Shown: one piece after another, positions 34,301 through 49,495 of the stretch | How the letters are laid out: every line of letters starts with the position of its first letter | Position numbering within the stretch: position 1 is the first letter of the stretch | Assembly: GCA_015499995.1 (NCBI GenBank) | Contig: JADNRV010000025.1 | Location: forward strand, 124,001-188,000 | Direction of reading: 5' to 3' | Origin: Flammula alnicola | Taxonomy: Eukaryota > Basidiomycota > Agaricomycetes > Agaricales > Strophariaceae | Length of the DNA stretch: 64,000 nucleotides | The notes under the pieces: generated by a model | Told to the model about the DNA's origin: nothing | Databases searched by the model: none | What the model saw: only the letters and a program-made list of their open reading frames with translations | Program-made: the position numbers and the translations under genes

Positions 34301-37300
34301 CGGACGTGCAGCCGGTGCGTAGCGGCTCGAGCTTCGACAGCGGCTACTTACCGCGGTTCGATCTATGTATCTCTCTATGTCCGTCAACCTAGATATCATC
34401 AATTAACCGGAGATGATCTAATCTAATCATTAGGTCAATCCATCCATGGCCATCCACTTTGGATACGTCTGTCTATTTCGAAATTCTTTCTTCCTTCAAG
34501 CTTCCACATCCATCGCTGCGGTCTTCCATTCGCAACATCATGCGCAGTGTACCGTGTCCTCCGTGTGACCGTTGTACTTGCATGCGCTTTCACTTGAATC
34601 ATGTGTAATTCAGTACTCGGGATTGCAATGTTTGTCCGAGCCAGCTGCTCCCCCTCCCCCTGAGGCCTGAAGCGTGACCTCCCCGCCCCTTCCTTATTAA
34701 TTGAGTGCGTGCTCTGGTGCTTACATTTACCCCAAAGATTTGCGCTGATATTGACCTCCACCCCCAGTCGCCTGACGCCAAGCTCCTATGTCAAACTGAT
34801 CGTATCGTATCACCCGGGAGACTTCGGATGTGCACCGTGCCTCGATATCATGCGATTGGCCAGATGGATGCGATGGGAATGGAGTTATGGATCAACGTTG
34901 AACACCCGTGTTATAGCTTCGCTAGACTCGAAGAAGTCCTGTGGGTGTATTTTCGTTCATGCTTTTCCTCTTTGTCTTCAGCTCCCTTCTCTTTCCTTTG
35001 TTCTCGGGGTTTCGTCTTCGAATGGAACAGAAGGGGTGGTTTATTCATTAATTCATTCATGTTTATGTTGACCTATGCTATACTATATACTCGTTTATTT
35101 TCTCATTTGAAATTCGGCGTGCAGTATTTCATTGTAGGGGGTACCATATAACCGAAGAGCATTACGCCTGTACTGCCTCCTGCATACTCACAGTGAACAC
35201 TGATAATTGGTTACCAACAACTGCTCGCCATTCAGGCTTTCCGGCCCTCCTACCGAGTATACATACTTTCTCGCGCTGTTCACGATGCGCAAGGACAGAG
35301 GCTCTCATATCGCATTGCATCTTATCATATCATATCCGATATCTGCACTTTTCTCTCACCACGAACGGTCCATCGCACCTTTCAATCCGATCCGGATATC
35401 GGAGGCCGATCCAGACGCTCAATCCCACTGGCAGGCTGGCTCACCCCGGCATTTCATGGACATTCGAGCCTGGTTTGGATTGCGTTCACTACCATTTCTG
35501 GTCTTCGACGCTGCTATTGGGTGTTCAAGCGCTGGTTCTAGCCTCCTCCATGGTACATTTATGGGTATCTTTAAATGGATTTCATTGTGAATGAATGTCT
35601 TTCGAAGAAGATATGTGTCTAGCCAGGACGTCTTGACAAGTCTCGCCTTTAGTTGTGCTTTTTAGAAGTCGAAGGCGGCATCTGCTTGATTCAGTCGGGA
35701 TAGAACCGTTATGCATGGATCCGCTTACGCATATGTTTCGAATTCGTCTAAATAACGTTGGTCAGCAGGCATAGTACTGCGAAACGCTAACCTCTAGTCG
35801 GTAGACGCTGGCGCCGACACCCACGCAGAAGAGTCTCCACCTCGAGCGATTCCGTCGTCGGTAATACTCGTGTGCGTGTCACCCCGCTACTCCAAGCCAT
35901 TGACAACTCGATCGCAGCCCCGCACCGTCCCTTGGTTCCGTTAATTTCATCAATAATGGAGGACTCACCTTTAGCTTGTGGTTAAGGTGAAGAAAGACCC
36001 CAACTCCACAACGAGACCACTTGCCCGTGGGTGTAAGGTGGGGTCAAACTGGCCCCAAGCATAGATTAGATATTGAGAACGGCGCTAGAATCCCTCCGAT
36101 CCGAGCTTATCGCCTTCAGTCATAAGTAACAGCCAAGTTCCAGTCAGCACGCACTAAACTAAGAATTGGGAATCCCAGAATGAGTCAGAGGGGAATCCTT
36201 GTCGAAATTGGAGGTCGTGCATGACCAAGTAGACTAGTAAGCGCTTATTACAGTTCCAGACTCCAGTGACCCAAGCAGCTTCCACGGCGTCAATATGAGT
36301 GGGGATGAGTAAGCAACCCGCTCGAGCATGCTGCATTCAAGCAAAGCAGTGTGAACCTCTGTGAACTTTCTCGAACCTCGAGTCCGAGTAGGCCGACGAG
36401 TCGCGAGCCAGCTCCGTAATTAGTTCCCAGCGCTTGCTCTACCTGTGAGTGTACCCGGAGAATTCGAATTGGACGTGATATCGGATTTCTCGTCCCCAAT
36501 ATGACATACACTATATCATGCTGTGCTGTGCCGTCTGATGATGTCGTACTGCCGATTCACTGCGTAGCACGCTCGTGAGAGTTGGGTTAAAAGGCAACGG
36601 CAAAGGTAGGCCGTCAGCGTACGTGTTCCAACGGTTTATCGGTTTCACAGGAGACTCTATATCAGCGAAATCTAAGTTTCAGTTTGAGTCAAGTTTGAAG
36701 TTTTGAAAAATATGGAGGTCGGGTGTGCACGTTCCGAGATTGTCCGCTGAGCTCTGGTTGGCTGCTCAATTGCCGGTACGGATTTGCGGGCCGCCGCCAA
36801 CGGAAGTTGCGCGTGCGCCACAGCATGACGATATGGTGCACGAATCCTGCCACATACGATTCACTCAGATTATTCACGGAGGTTTTATATTCATGGAAGG
36901 AACTTGAAGAGCATGCTTCATGGACTGAGCAAAGAATAAGTGCTGAATCGCTGTGGGATTGTGCCAGCTGGCATATAGCATAGATACGAAATCAGGTGTC
37001 ACTGAGGCCGATGTATTGGTGAGTATTGCATTCCTTGTTAGGTCCTGCACGCTCTATTTAACGAACGTCATATGGACGTCTTCCACTACGTGCTATTAAA
37101 GATTATAGATATTTCGTATCACACAAGAACTTTCAATACTCATCGATCCACGAGTTGATAGAGAAGCGTATGATAGATGTATGAGTAACACTGAAAAAAC
37201 GTTGTACGACTCAACGTCGTTCTCTCATCAGTGTACTCGATTACTAACCACTGCCACTGATCGATTGCGGGGAAAATGACCGCACAGAAGTCCCAAAATA

Positions 37301-40300
37301 TCTATTTAAAAATAACTGTACCTCAAGGCGGCTTTACCTATCGATTTATCATGCAGCCTCGCGCAGTACATGCAATGTCTTGAGTTGACTTTTCAATCAT
37401 ATCACATCCTAACCAAAATAGCGCCCGAATATAGTGAGCAACTGAATGCGAAACAAAGGACGCCACTCTTATCAACGTCGCCGAGCCAATCCATACATCA
37501 ATTCATTCCGAACACCAGTGAACGCGTGAGTAAGACTTTGTTTAGCTCATGCTGCCAGAAAGCTTGGTGGTGAATATCGAGGTAGAACGTGTCTCAGGCT
37601 TGCGTGAGTTCAATTACCGGTGTGGCAATCACTTGGTAGCGCGATGGGACGTACAACGTGCGTGTAATAGAGCTAAGGTTTCCGTTAGCTGGTATTTTCG
37701 CATACACGAATACGGTGTCACAGATACTCAGAATTTGCCGTTATCTGGAGTTCACGTACGAGTCACTGCCATGAACCATTTTTGAGTGAACCGTGCAGGT
37801 AAATGTGAACTGTGAAGAACCAGAATCCTAAGGATACTACGGCTAGGTTCCCGGAGCGGGAGGAGTTGTGCATGAGCTTCAAGGCCTCCGAGAAGGAATC
37901 CGTCGAGGCACATATGCCAGCTATAATACCCTAAAATAATCGAATATTGTCCGCTCCCCCATATATTCTCAAGACACGCACATAAAAGACAAGAGTCTTC
38001 AGCTTCGAAAATCGACATTCCAGCGGGGATGTGTTTTCATCGCGTTAACACCCTTTCTCTTGATTATCGGCGTATTATAGTAAACGTGGCGGAGTCCACG
38101 AGTCTTGCAGTCTAAGATAGTCACCCGATAGACCAGGGAGCTTTTCGTTCGCCCAATCGGATGCAGGGTTACCGGGATGCCTGACTATCAGACACTACAT
38201 CATCCGGCGCGATACGTGCACCAGCACACCGTTGATCATGGGTAAGTAGTATGTAGATCGCGAGACTGTGCTCGCTTTCATTACCGCCAAGTTAGCCATA
38301 TTCTCCCTCCTAAGCTAAAGACAGCACGCTTCGCATTGTCACCGGACAGTTGTACGTGCGTGGGGTTTATGTGTGCGTGCGCCCGCCTCTCAAGGTTTGC
38401 CTGGCCACCTGACGTCGAATCCTCGCTGTATTATCGGAGTTTAAGCTCGAGATGTTCACTGTGAACAGTACGCTATAGATAACCTATATTGCTTGCATGA
38501 GAATAAATGGCGGGAAGAGTATGGGAGAATTATTCCTGGTGTATCGTGTTCACGCTTTAAATTCACGCTGAGAGGATGCGATGTGATAAAGCGTGAAGGA
38601 ACGACAGCGAAGGATGTATTACCGGTGCGGCGCCGGATGTATATCGCGTTCAAGTTAGGATGCGCGTGGATGCGCCACTGAGAGGTAACCATCATCCACG
38701 AAGCCCATTCACCCTTCTAGGAGACACAGACTAATAGGCATAGACTACTCGCGGTCATGCTACATGCTTCAAAAGCGTTGGAATCTGATTGTTCATAAGT
38801 GTAAAATATTGCTTTTACGCTCTTATCATTGAAGGCCGATAACACCTTATTGATGAGAAGACCTGTTAATATGCTTTTTTGAAGGCTCATCACATCGAGC
38901 GCAAAGCCATGTATGCATCGCGATCACCGCGCTGTATGGCAACTTGAACGGGCCGCATGTTTCAACCCAGGTGATTCTTGTACTAAAAAAGGGCCAAATA
39001 ATCACTCGATACTGATATATTATTATAATCAGAGAATTTTCTGTCTCGACGCACCGACGAACATCACAGGAGCAACAGATTTGTCGGAGCGATGAGCCGA
39101 ATCAGAATTGCATGAGTCTTTGATTTAATTGTACGCCACATTCCTTTGAAGCTTCGTGCCAAGGGCGCCGATAATGCTCCATCTATTATCTAACCATCCC
39201 GCTATCTATCATGAAATACGCCGTGCAAGATTATCGAAAATTCATATCCATCTTGCTAGCCCGGAATGAGAATGGATTATGGTTTGATCCAGGCTGAATT
39301 GGAAGCATATGTTTTTCGACGTCGAAGGACACACATGTCATGTACAGCATCCGCCGTGCACACTGTGTGGGCACCATCCTTTCAGCTGATCCTAGATATC
39401 CTGTGTAAAGCGTCGCCGGATTCCTCGAGGTGGACGACTTCTGATGACTCGACGCACACGCATCTCAAGAACAACTGTGCTGGAAACCTTTTCCGCGCGG
39501 TGAATGCTGTGCCTAGTCGAGTCAGCGGCAAGCGATTTATAGCGATATGGATTAATATTTCGTCGTTCCTGTGCTGTTGTCGCGTCCTAGCGGCATACAA
39601 ACGAACTGCGGCACAACATCAGGTGACATATTTGTATTTCATGTATTAAACACGCGTTTTTGAGGCTGTGGCTGCGCAGCTCCCCTGCTGGGGTAAATAT
39701 GAACAGGTGAATGCGGGGTGAAGGGTACGAACCGCCGTTGCAAGCGTGCCAACCCCACATACCGCAGCTGGGCGAGTCAGAGAAAGGGTCTAGCTCGTTG
39801 CAGTTCACGCGCATGTCTATAAGTTTGTCTTGTGAACAACTGGATTGAATCAGGGATGTCAAAAGGACTCAGGCTAATATCCGAGAGGCCTGGAGTGCTA
39901 CTGGACCTTTATCATCTGCGTTGAACAAAAATCGCGTTTAAAAAGCCTCGACTCAAACCTGTCATCGAGAACATCTCTATCAACGAGATTCGAAGCCCTA
40001 AGTAGACATGATGTTGGTGGAGGGAAACGAAGGGACAATTGGGCCCATCTGGATCCAGACCGGCAACTCACAAGCCGAGCATTTGACCAATCACATCGTG
40101 GGAATCTCATTAACAACCAATCCGTTGATCCAAAGTCACTCTCAACCTTTTTCAGCATTTTCTTGCTTCCAAAAGACGCAACCTCGCCTGAAACGCAGGG
40201 CAAAACTCTTTCATGATTCTAGAGTTATTTATCGAAGTGTGGTCTCACGAGTGCTCTTCAGAAGGCAGAAATGGCAGGTGTAAAGAGCACTATGTATTGT

Positions 40301-42101
40301 GAATATCGTGACGTTGACAGCCCTGTTCGGAACTCTTTCTGCCGTGAAGAGCTGAATGATACTCACTAATATTTCTATTTATGACAACTTTTTCTTTCAT
40401 TTTTGTCCTCTCGCCATCTCTTCCGGCCACCATGCATCAGAGCCCAGACCAACGCTTGTTGTCTACCGCTCTGCCTTCACCATGCTTCACTGGGCCATAA
40501 AGAGAACAAGGACGAAAACCTTACTCGGTCAACCATAATACAGGAACCTGGCTTCAACTTCATTAGCGGGTTCCGTCTGTAATATCATTATTGCGAAGCG
40601 ATCCAATCTTCTGGCTTTATGTGATTCCTTCGATGCTCACATTCACGAGCAGGGAAGGGACGAGTTCATTCTCTGCGGCTGTTTCCGTCTCAATCTACCT
40701 CAAACTCGAACTTTCTGGCGATAACCGAGCTTTGCCTTAAATTAATCGTGACTTGTGAGTTTCGAGAATTCGGTCTATTGATTCGCTTTGGTTAGGACCA
40801 ACTCAATCCACACGGACTGCTGCGAGCTGACGAAGCAGTCAAATGCTCTTGACAGCTGGATTGATTCCTGGGATTCCAACATGAGGTCGGAAGAGAATTA
40901 CGACCGTGCGAGTGGGCGCTTATCTGGCCTAATTAGTCTGCCTTGGCGTGGTCAGCGCTTACTTATCGCTTGGTGAGATTCAATCGGTTCTATATTAATT
41001 CCCCACATTAATTCTCTCCTCCCACCCACATGCCCCTTCATGACAGAACCACTCATGTGATGCGCGTCGCACATCGTTGTATTTTGTTATCCTCTTGGGC
41101 CGGCATCGGTATCGTCGCACGCTTTGAGATGATCATTCGCTATGCATGCGTTACCCTCGTGTTTTCTTCTCGTCCGTCGATCTGTGTTCTCGCCTGTGAA
41201 ACGGATCCTCAGATCGACATGCTGCTCTTCGTGCTTTGATCCTGGCGATAACAATGTTGCATGATCCGTTGCTACATCAAAGATCCGCTGTGTCCGCTAA
41301 TAATCAACAGCTTCTTTTCCTTGTGTAAATTTTGACCGACCTCCGTTGAATTGATTCGTTCTATTTGCAGATCTCTATTAACCTCCTGTCTATTCATCAG
41401 AGATATGTTTACGCTCGAGCAGCAACTGCCAACAACGGCAGCTGCCTCGCCTTTGTTCTCTTTAATTTAGTGAGTCAAAGAGGATTCTCTGGCGTGTGAA
41501 CAATATTTACAACACCTCAATTAAGCTCATCGAGAGAAATTTAGCTGCGCTGCGGATGATATTTAATTTTGGAAGTCTTAGATATATCCAAAGATAATAT
41601 AATTCACATAATTACCTGTAGGTAAACCTCTGATTTTGGAGCTAAAGCTGGCTAACTCAAGCATCTTTCTTTTTGTTCATAGGAGCGACACCAGTCACAG
41701 ACTCCTCTGGAGAAAAACTCTGCCAATTTGTATCGCAAATGTGTCGTGTCAGTGGCATAGTGGCATAGGAAATGCTCAACATCAGCAGGCGACACTGACA
41801 GGCCTACCCAGCTAAATCATGTCAATGTTCCGTAATACCTCTTTTCATTTTGTTGTGGTTTGAACAAGCCCTTCGAAGAAAGTTGTCGTCCTGTTAACTT
41901 GTGTCAGTAGAGTGAGCAAGTCAGTATCGACTTGGGAGAGCTTTCTTATCTTATCTTCCCCTTCCTTGTTCGGGCAGTTTGTCTGTTTCTACCAGGCGAT
42001 TTTTCTTTTATCCAAGAGACACGTGGCGCTTCCACGACAGTCAAAAGACCACGTAGGCCTTACTTGTCGGAAGTCCGCCAACAACGCGTTCAGCGCTCGG
42101 C

Positions 42102-42127
42102 ACTCAGTACTCAGTACTCAGTACTCA
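42102..42127 (+). repeat. ACTCAGT short tandem repeat
   Basis: Three perfect copies of the 7-bp word ACTCAGT followed by degraded copies (ACTCAACG, CTCAACG). Confidence 0.85.
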
Positions 42128-42604
42128 ACGCTCAACGTCCACGCAGCGTTGTGACATCGGTGGCTCCACAATCCGCAATATAAATTGGCCTTTGAGGAGG
42201 TGCGTGGTCATTCGGCAGGACTTCCGTTAATTGAAGCTATTAAAAGATGACGTGTATTCCTTCCTGGCATCGCGGCGGTGGCTGTCAATTGCGACAATAG
42301 TACGTCCGCAGTATTCAAGAAAACATATGCGATACGCACAGAGCAGCCAAGAATTTGCATTGCGTGCCGACTGAAGCTTGTCTCTCTCAGGCGGCCGATG
42401 ACTCAAATCATCCGAACGAGCATCGTCCGAGGCAGTGTTATGAGGGGTTTTCAGGTCCTTCCGACTCCTCCGGCGCTGATTATGAAAGCCAAAGCAATTT
42501 CGAGTCATTGACACTATTAGTTCGCTGGGATAAAAAGACCAGCACATCACCTCTTCGACATCATCAAATCCTCAGATTCACCTTCAACCAAATCAACCTT
42601 TAAA

Positions 42605-43554
42605 ATGCCATTGAACGTCCTCGTCATCGGAGGTTCTCGTCATATTGGATACCATGCAGCCCTGAGGTTCTTAGGTACAGTGTCTTTGTCTATCTTTCTT
42701 CTGCATGCAGATTTTTGACGCGCCGTTTGTTTACAGATGATGGAGCTACAGTGACCTTTCTTCTTAGATCGCCAGCCACATTTGACAGTGACGAAGCGAT
42801 CCAAAAGCACGTCAAGTTAGAGAAAGCACGCTTAGTCCAGGGTGACGGCCTCGTCGTAGAAGATGTCCGCAACGTCTGGGCGAAAGCATCTCAGGAACAA
42901 CCTGTAGATCTCCTCCTCTTCACCGTTGGATTCAGTACGTCTTCTAGTCCTGCGTCCTTTTTCGATCATTGATTAATGCCTCATCGGTTAGATGGAAACC
43001 CTAAATTCCACCCCTTAAAAGGCTTCGTCATTTCGCCGAACAACCTCGTAACACAATGCCTCCTCAATGTCCTCTGTGAGATGCCCAAAACCTCCCCTCT
43101 TCCCAAAGTCATCACCCTCTCCACGTCAGGCGTCTCCCGCTCCTCGCGCGCCAAAGTTCCTTTTCTCCTGAAACCGCTCTACGGCTATCTCATCAGCTCT
43201 GCGCTGCAAGATAAGTTGGGCGTGGAGCGCGTGATATACCACTGTGCGGACTGGGCATGGAATCCTAGAGACGGAGAGCCAAGCGCCGAGATTATGGGTG
43301 TTGACTGGACGAAGCGCGAGGGCTTGCCGGTGGCTGGTACTTTGAAGAACGCGATGGTCCTACGGCCGGCGTTGCTCAATGATGGAGAGTGTCGCGCCGA
43401 CGCCAATGCGAAAGACACCGCGGTGTACAGGGCTGGTGAGGGTGAGGTTGGAGGGTGGTCAATATCACGGAAAGACGTCGCTCATTTCATTTACGAGGCT
43501 GTCACTAAGAATTGGGAGGAATATGGAGGCAAGCAAATCAGCGTCGCGTACTAG
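42605..43554 (+). CDS. NAD(P)-binding Rossmann-fold protein (epimerase/NmrA-like)
   Basis: The protein starts MPLNVLVIGGSRHIGYHAAL, giving the GGSxxIG dinucleotide-binding loop of short-chain dehydrogenase/epimerase relatives. Two introns follow (near 42676-42736 and 42935-42991), each with clean GT-AG borders and a frame-preserving join (ALRFLDDGATV and TVGFNGNPKF). Later segments include PKVITLSTSGVSRSS, a strand-4-like Ser/Thr run, and a C-terminal region ending GGKQISVAY. The catalytic YxxxK of classical SDRs is not obvious, so an atypical SDR (NmrA or NAD-dependent epimerase-like) of unknown substrate is the best call. About 275 residues, cytosolic by appearance. It is convergent with ADE12, 128 bp between stop codons. 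Confidence 0.8.
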
Positions 43555-43682
43555 ACGCTATTTTTGTTTCCTTGTTCCTGCCCCCACTCCATTCCGATGC
43601 ACTATATCTTTTCCACATATTCTACGGACTTATTTAGACATGTAATACCGATATAATTTACACTAGATAAATTATGGCGACT

Positions 43683-45302
<1,620 letters not shown>

Positions 45303-45785
45303 GTTTCTACTTCGCGCCCTTATTTCCAGGTCAGATCTTCTATCGTGTGGTATAAAGCAGTGTTGGGGTATGAGCTGTGCGCCCAAGGTGCGAGAACGAA
45401 ATCTCCCGACGAAAAGTTTGAGAGAGAGTCATTTTATCTTTGGCTTCCGCCCGAAGGAAATTGATCGATCGGCCGCAGTTTGCCGATCTTCCGATTCGGT
45501 CTCCGATGATGAACTTAAACGCCGTATCTTCCCTTCTGGTTAGCCTTCAAAGCTTCAATCTCTTCAGAAGCAATCTTTTATTTCATATCTGAGAAATGTG
45601 CATTGCGCGATCTTGAGAATGGTCAAAAGTGTGGTCGTAGAAATTATTTGTCAAAATTTCCCAGTTTGACTGAGTCCGGAGGAATCGGATCCTTTCTTGA
45701 CTACAACCGGAACAGGCACAAGCTGATACGGATACTTTTTGGAATCACTGCGCCCAGTCGCCAAGCTTCATCGTCAAGAGTTGCC
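45303..45785. promoter_or_regulatory. Shared promoter of ADE12 (-) and COX16 (+)
   Basis: The 483 bp between two divergent start codons. No TGACTC (Gcn4) or other named box was noticed. The role is inferred from layout. Confidence 0.45.
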
Positions 45786-46270
45786 ATGGCCGTCTTTGAA
45801 TCGCGCACCTCTCGCCAGAGCTACAGGCTCATGTCCATGAACCAGATTGTCAGGAAACACCCAGGTCTCTTCGGCGTTCCATTCGTTTTGATCATAGTAG
45901 CAGCGTCATTTGGCCTCACCACCTTCACTCAGACACGATATGATATGCATGATCGGAAAGTGAAGCATGTATGTCCCTCTTTTTCACCATCACACCTACG
46001 AAAGACATCTTATGCGCTGCAGGTGACGAAAGAGGAGGAGCTCAAACTGGATAAGAACAGGAAAAAGTTTGACATTCGGGAAGAATACTTCGTGCGTTGG
46101 ACTATACCTCGCTCGTCTAGTCCATTCTGACACCATTTTATCGTCTCTATCAGAGGTTAAGCGCTGCAGCAGACGAGCATTGGGAACCAAAACGAATCGC
46201 ACGCCCGAAAGGCGTTCCAGAGTGGGGCGTGCCTCCCACAGAACCCCCATCCAAGGACGGTTCAAGATGA
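45786..46270 (+). CDS. COX16: Cytochrome c oxidase assembly protein COX16
   Basis: COX16 is a small inner-membrane factor needed to assemble complex IV. Three exons (45786-45968, 46023-46091, 46154-46270) give about 122 residues. Exon 1 carries the matrix-side N-terminus and one transmembrane segment (FGVPFVLIIVAASFGLTTFT) followed by the family signature QTRYDMHDRKV. Exon 2 reads VTKEEELKLDKNRKKFDIRE. Exon 3 holds LSAAADEHWEPKRIARP and PEWGVPP, the conserved tail. All joins preserve frame. The start could instead be the later in-frame Met at 45834, because the first 16 residues are not conserved in the family. Confidence 0.93.
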
Positions 46271-47177
46271 TCTCCTTTTCTCATACGCTACACTTTGATT
46301 GGACTCCACGCTACTCTACTGTACTTTGTATTCTAATTCAACTTCCACAAAGACAACATTTTGATGAAATCCCAGCTCCCTCGTACCCTTGGATGTTTCG
46401 ACACGACATATATTCTCCACGGGCCATCATCTATCTTTCTGAATGCCCAGATGGCGTGAATCAAGCCCGTCCTAGGAGGAGATGCTCGAAATTTCGCATC
46501 TACTAGCTGGGACTTGACAATATTTGGCAGATACGGATCGCACATGGAAGGCTCATCGGCATTCCATCACCATCATACCACCGACCCTCTTCATTTTCAA
46601 GCTGTGGAATCTTGTTTTTGATGCGTCCGTCGGGATGCAGCCCGGACCTTGGGGCATGAATAATGCATAACAGAGTTGAAAAAGTCAAGAGAAAGTTGAT
46701 CGCAAATTTCTTCTTAGGTTGCTTGCGTCTACAACCAGTGGGACCACGAGATAGCGTATTCATCTACTTTATTCTCCTCATATTAAGAATTTTTGCAATC
46801 TTTGCGGCGAATAGGTTGCGAATAGGATGTAAAATTCTGAGTACAAATAACTCCGTTACCCTTCAAGTTGTCTCCCTTCGTCTTGATATCTCGGGCGCTA
46901 AAAATTTTAGAAGTCAAATTCCATTCCCTTCTCTCTTTTCTAGGAGGTGTCATATTTTATTGAGCTTGAATGCAGTGAATACTTACACCCCTTCGCAGAT
47001 GGCACCACGGAAGTTACGGAGAGCCCAGTGCCATATATGGAAGGAGAACACTTGGAAAGGCAACAAGCGACAACAACTACCCTTCTGTCACCTCGGGGTG
47101 AAAAAATAAAAGTTTTTCAAAGACCCCAAGGACCTTCGATCGCAGGATAACATCCAAACTACCCTTGCGTGCCAAAA
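46271..47177. other. Intergenic with one orphan exon-like stretch
   Basis: Most of this 0.9 kb shows no gene. One stretch, 46944-47150 (+), begins right after a polypyrimidine tract and CTAG acceptor and stays open for 68 codons (EVSYFIELECSEYLHPFADG onward) to a TAA. It looks like a terminal exon without a detectable upstream partner. Alternatively it is chance. Confidence 0.3.
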
Positions 47178-48611
47178 ATGTCGCAACATATTCAACATCA
47201 CCATGCACAACAAACGCAATATGTGCACTACAATCCCAACCAACATCTCCAGCAGCAGGTTCCAGTCACCCATGTTGCTCCGAAGGACACCCAGCGTCAA
47301 CCAGCGCTGCAGCAGCCTCAGCCCCAGCAACAACAACAACAACAAGTAGCGCAGCAGATACAGGGGACGTCGTCGCAGGCTAGTGGGTCTGCCTCTGCCC
47401 CCTTGATAGCGAAAGGAGACTGGACAAAAGACCTGGTTAATCTTGCGAAGACTGCCGAATTGAAGTATGTGTTCATTCATCCTCGTCGTCTGCATTTTTT
47501 TTTCTCGAGCAAGGATCGGCGTCAGTGGGATACAGACTATTCCGAATACAGCTGGAGTTTATGCTTTTGCTTTCTCACATGGGGATCTGCTTTTTGTGCC
47601 GCTATTTCTTCATTGAGAGGCACATGTCAGACGCATTGCATCTGCTTTATCGCAACCCCGTTCTATTCGCATGCACTTATATTGACAATCCCCCTTTATT
47701 TCTACTAGGAAACATGCTCTGACGCTGCAGCTCCATACTGCCCATATCCTGTCAGCCCATGCCTCGCTCGAACAAAAGGGGAAGGCAATCCAGGATCTTC
47801 GTGAACAGAAAAACAAGTGCGTCCTCCCCGTAGTCCATTTCTTCAGGCCGGGTATTGACCAATCATTTTAGGTTAGAAAGCGAGCGCACGCGACTGTTGA
47901 ATTGCCTAAGAGAGGTCTGTCTTCTTTCATCCTATGAAAAAGCACTGGTTTTGACGTATTATGTTCCAAGGTCAACGAAGATCGCGACAAGGCAAGCCTT
48001 GAATCCCTTTAAACATCGCATCTCAGCACCAGAATCTAAAACGGCCTTCGAAACTATGTACAGGTCGATATAATGGAGTCGTCGCTGGAGAAAGAGTAAC
48101 TTCCTTTTTTCCTATCATGCTATGTTGTCAGGATACTCATCCGTCTCTGATAGGTGTCGAGAAGCAAGAAGCAAAATCACCCAGCTGACAGAAAACGATT
48201 ATGCGGTCGCGAAAGCAGACGTCGACCGGCTCCGGCAGGAGCTCGGACAACCGCCCCTACCCAGTCTGCAAAGCACGCTAGAGGAGAAAACATCACAGTG
48301 AGTACACAACCATCGCACTGACATCGGCCCACCTCCAGGACGTCGTATTGATGATACCACTAATCTGAAACTTTTCCTCTATCGTTGTCGTTAGGTATCT
48401 CAATGAACGTCGCCTAAACGGGAACGAGAGCCAATCGCCTTCGACACAGGCAGGGCCGTCGCGGAGCACCCCAGCGAGCACGACGAACGCCAATAATAAA
48501 CGCAGTGCCCCTTCTAGTTCTTCGCACCAGGAAGGCAGCCAGGCGAAACGGCCAAGAGGACGACCCAAGGGCAGCAAAAATAAGAACAAAGTGTCTGGAA
48601 ACGACGATTAA
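47178..48611 (+). CDS. Coiled-coil protein with C-terminal AT-hook
   Basis: Seven exons. Exon 1 (47178-47464) encodes a Gln/His-rich N-terminus (MSQHIQHHHAQQTQYVHY, with a polyQ run) ending in GDWTKDLVNLAKTAELK. Exons 2-6 encode a continuous coiled coil (KHALTLQLHTAHILSAHASL, KNKLESERTRLLNCLREV, NEDRDKVDIMESSLEKE). The last exon is Ser/Asn-rich and finishes with AKRPRGRPKGSKNKNK, a canonical AT-hook (RGRP core) that binds the minor groove of A/T-rich DNA. Two exons are very short (about 21 and 35 nt) but all junctions are GT-AG and keep frame. The layout of activation-like polyQ, dimerising coil and AT-hook suggests a chromatin or transcription co-factor. No orthologue of known role was recognised. 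Confidence 0.8.
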
Positions 48612-49326
48612 GATTCAAGGAGATCGATTGAGACTCCATACGGGGGCCGTTTCTTGTGATTGGTATATTGGCATCGATTGGTGGTGATGTTGGAGCTGTG
48701 TTGTATCAATAATCAGAGAGGGTACAGAAGTGGGGTCGGTTCTTCAGAGGGGTCGGTTCTTCAGATCCGATAAACTCTGCAAACGGACAGCAACATCGCT
48801 GCGATCGCATCAGGCTTCGTATTATCTATTCGTTAATCATGACTGTTTCTATCTGGAGGTAACCTCCTGTGATATTGTACTTCTTGTGTATACTATCGAC
48901 TTTTTTTGTATGTACATACGTATATGCTACAGCTCTGATAAATGTCGATGAGGGTTTGGTTTCTTTGACGAGATTACACACTGACTTTAAATGGTAGATC
49001 CTTCGTGAAATATACGTGTTGTCAGTGCTTTAAACCTTTTATTTACTTAAGGCTCTCTGGCCCGGCATTCGGTGCATCCTTCTGTGACGAATGGTCCATT
49101 CATGGAGACGAAAGTGGTCAGAGAACATTTATAACGATTCAGAGTACAGAGAGGTGATTCACATATTCCAAGTTGTGCATCTGCGTCCCGTACGTCAGTT
49201 GACAGCGCAGACGAAAGATGCAAAGCGGATTGTACAGTACCCATAGAGTCAGCGATCCATGAGCAGAACTTCGTCCTTTAAAGTCGTGCTGGTATTACAG
49301 TATATTATGACTACACCTGAGACTGT
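48612..49326. other. Intergenic, no gene seen
   Basis: The 3' flank of the AT-hook gene and the end of the inverted duplication. A GGGGTCGGTTCTTCAGA direct repeat (about 48731-48764) is the only small feature. Confidence 0.4.
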
Positions 49327-49495
49327 ATAATACATGTAGGGTAGTTAGATAAATCCAGACAAAGATAGAAGATACAAGTACATGGGAGGGCATACATTCG
49401 TTACAACGTGAATAGCATATTCGACCTCACAAGTTAAAACAGACAAATATGGAGCGAAAGCGAAAGAGCAAGAAAGACGGCGGATGGCTGGCAAC

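Larger units (their letters stand above)
28968..42604. other. 13.6-kb gene desert
   Basis: Between the His-rich gene (-) and the Rossmann-fold gene (+), both of which point outward, no frame shows a recognisable domain, convincing splice structure or codon pattern. Frames up to 187 codons exist (33399-33962) but look like chance. Simple repeats and one clustered-motif site are listed separately. Base composition varies and CpG is not depleted. The region could be an unusually long regulatory interval, contain long non-coding RNAs, or be the eroded remains of repeats. Confidence 0.4.
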
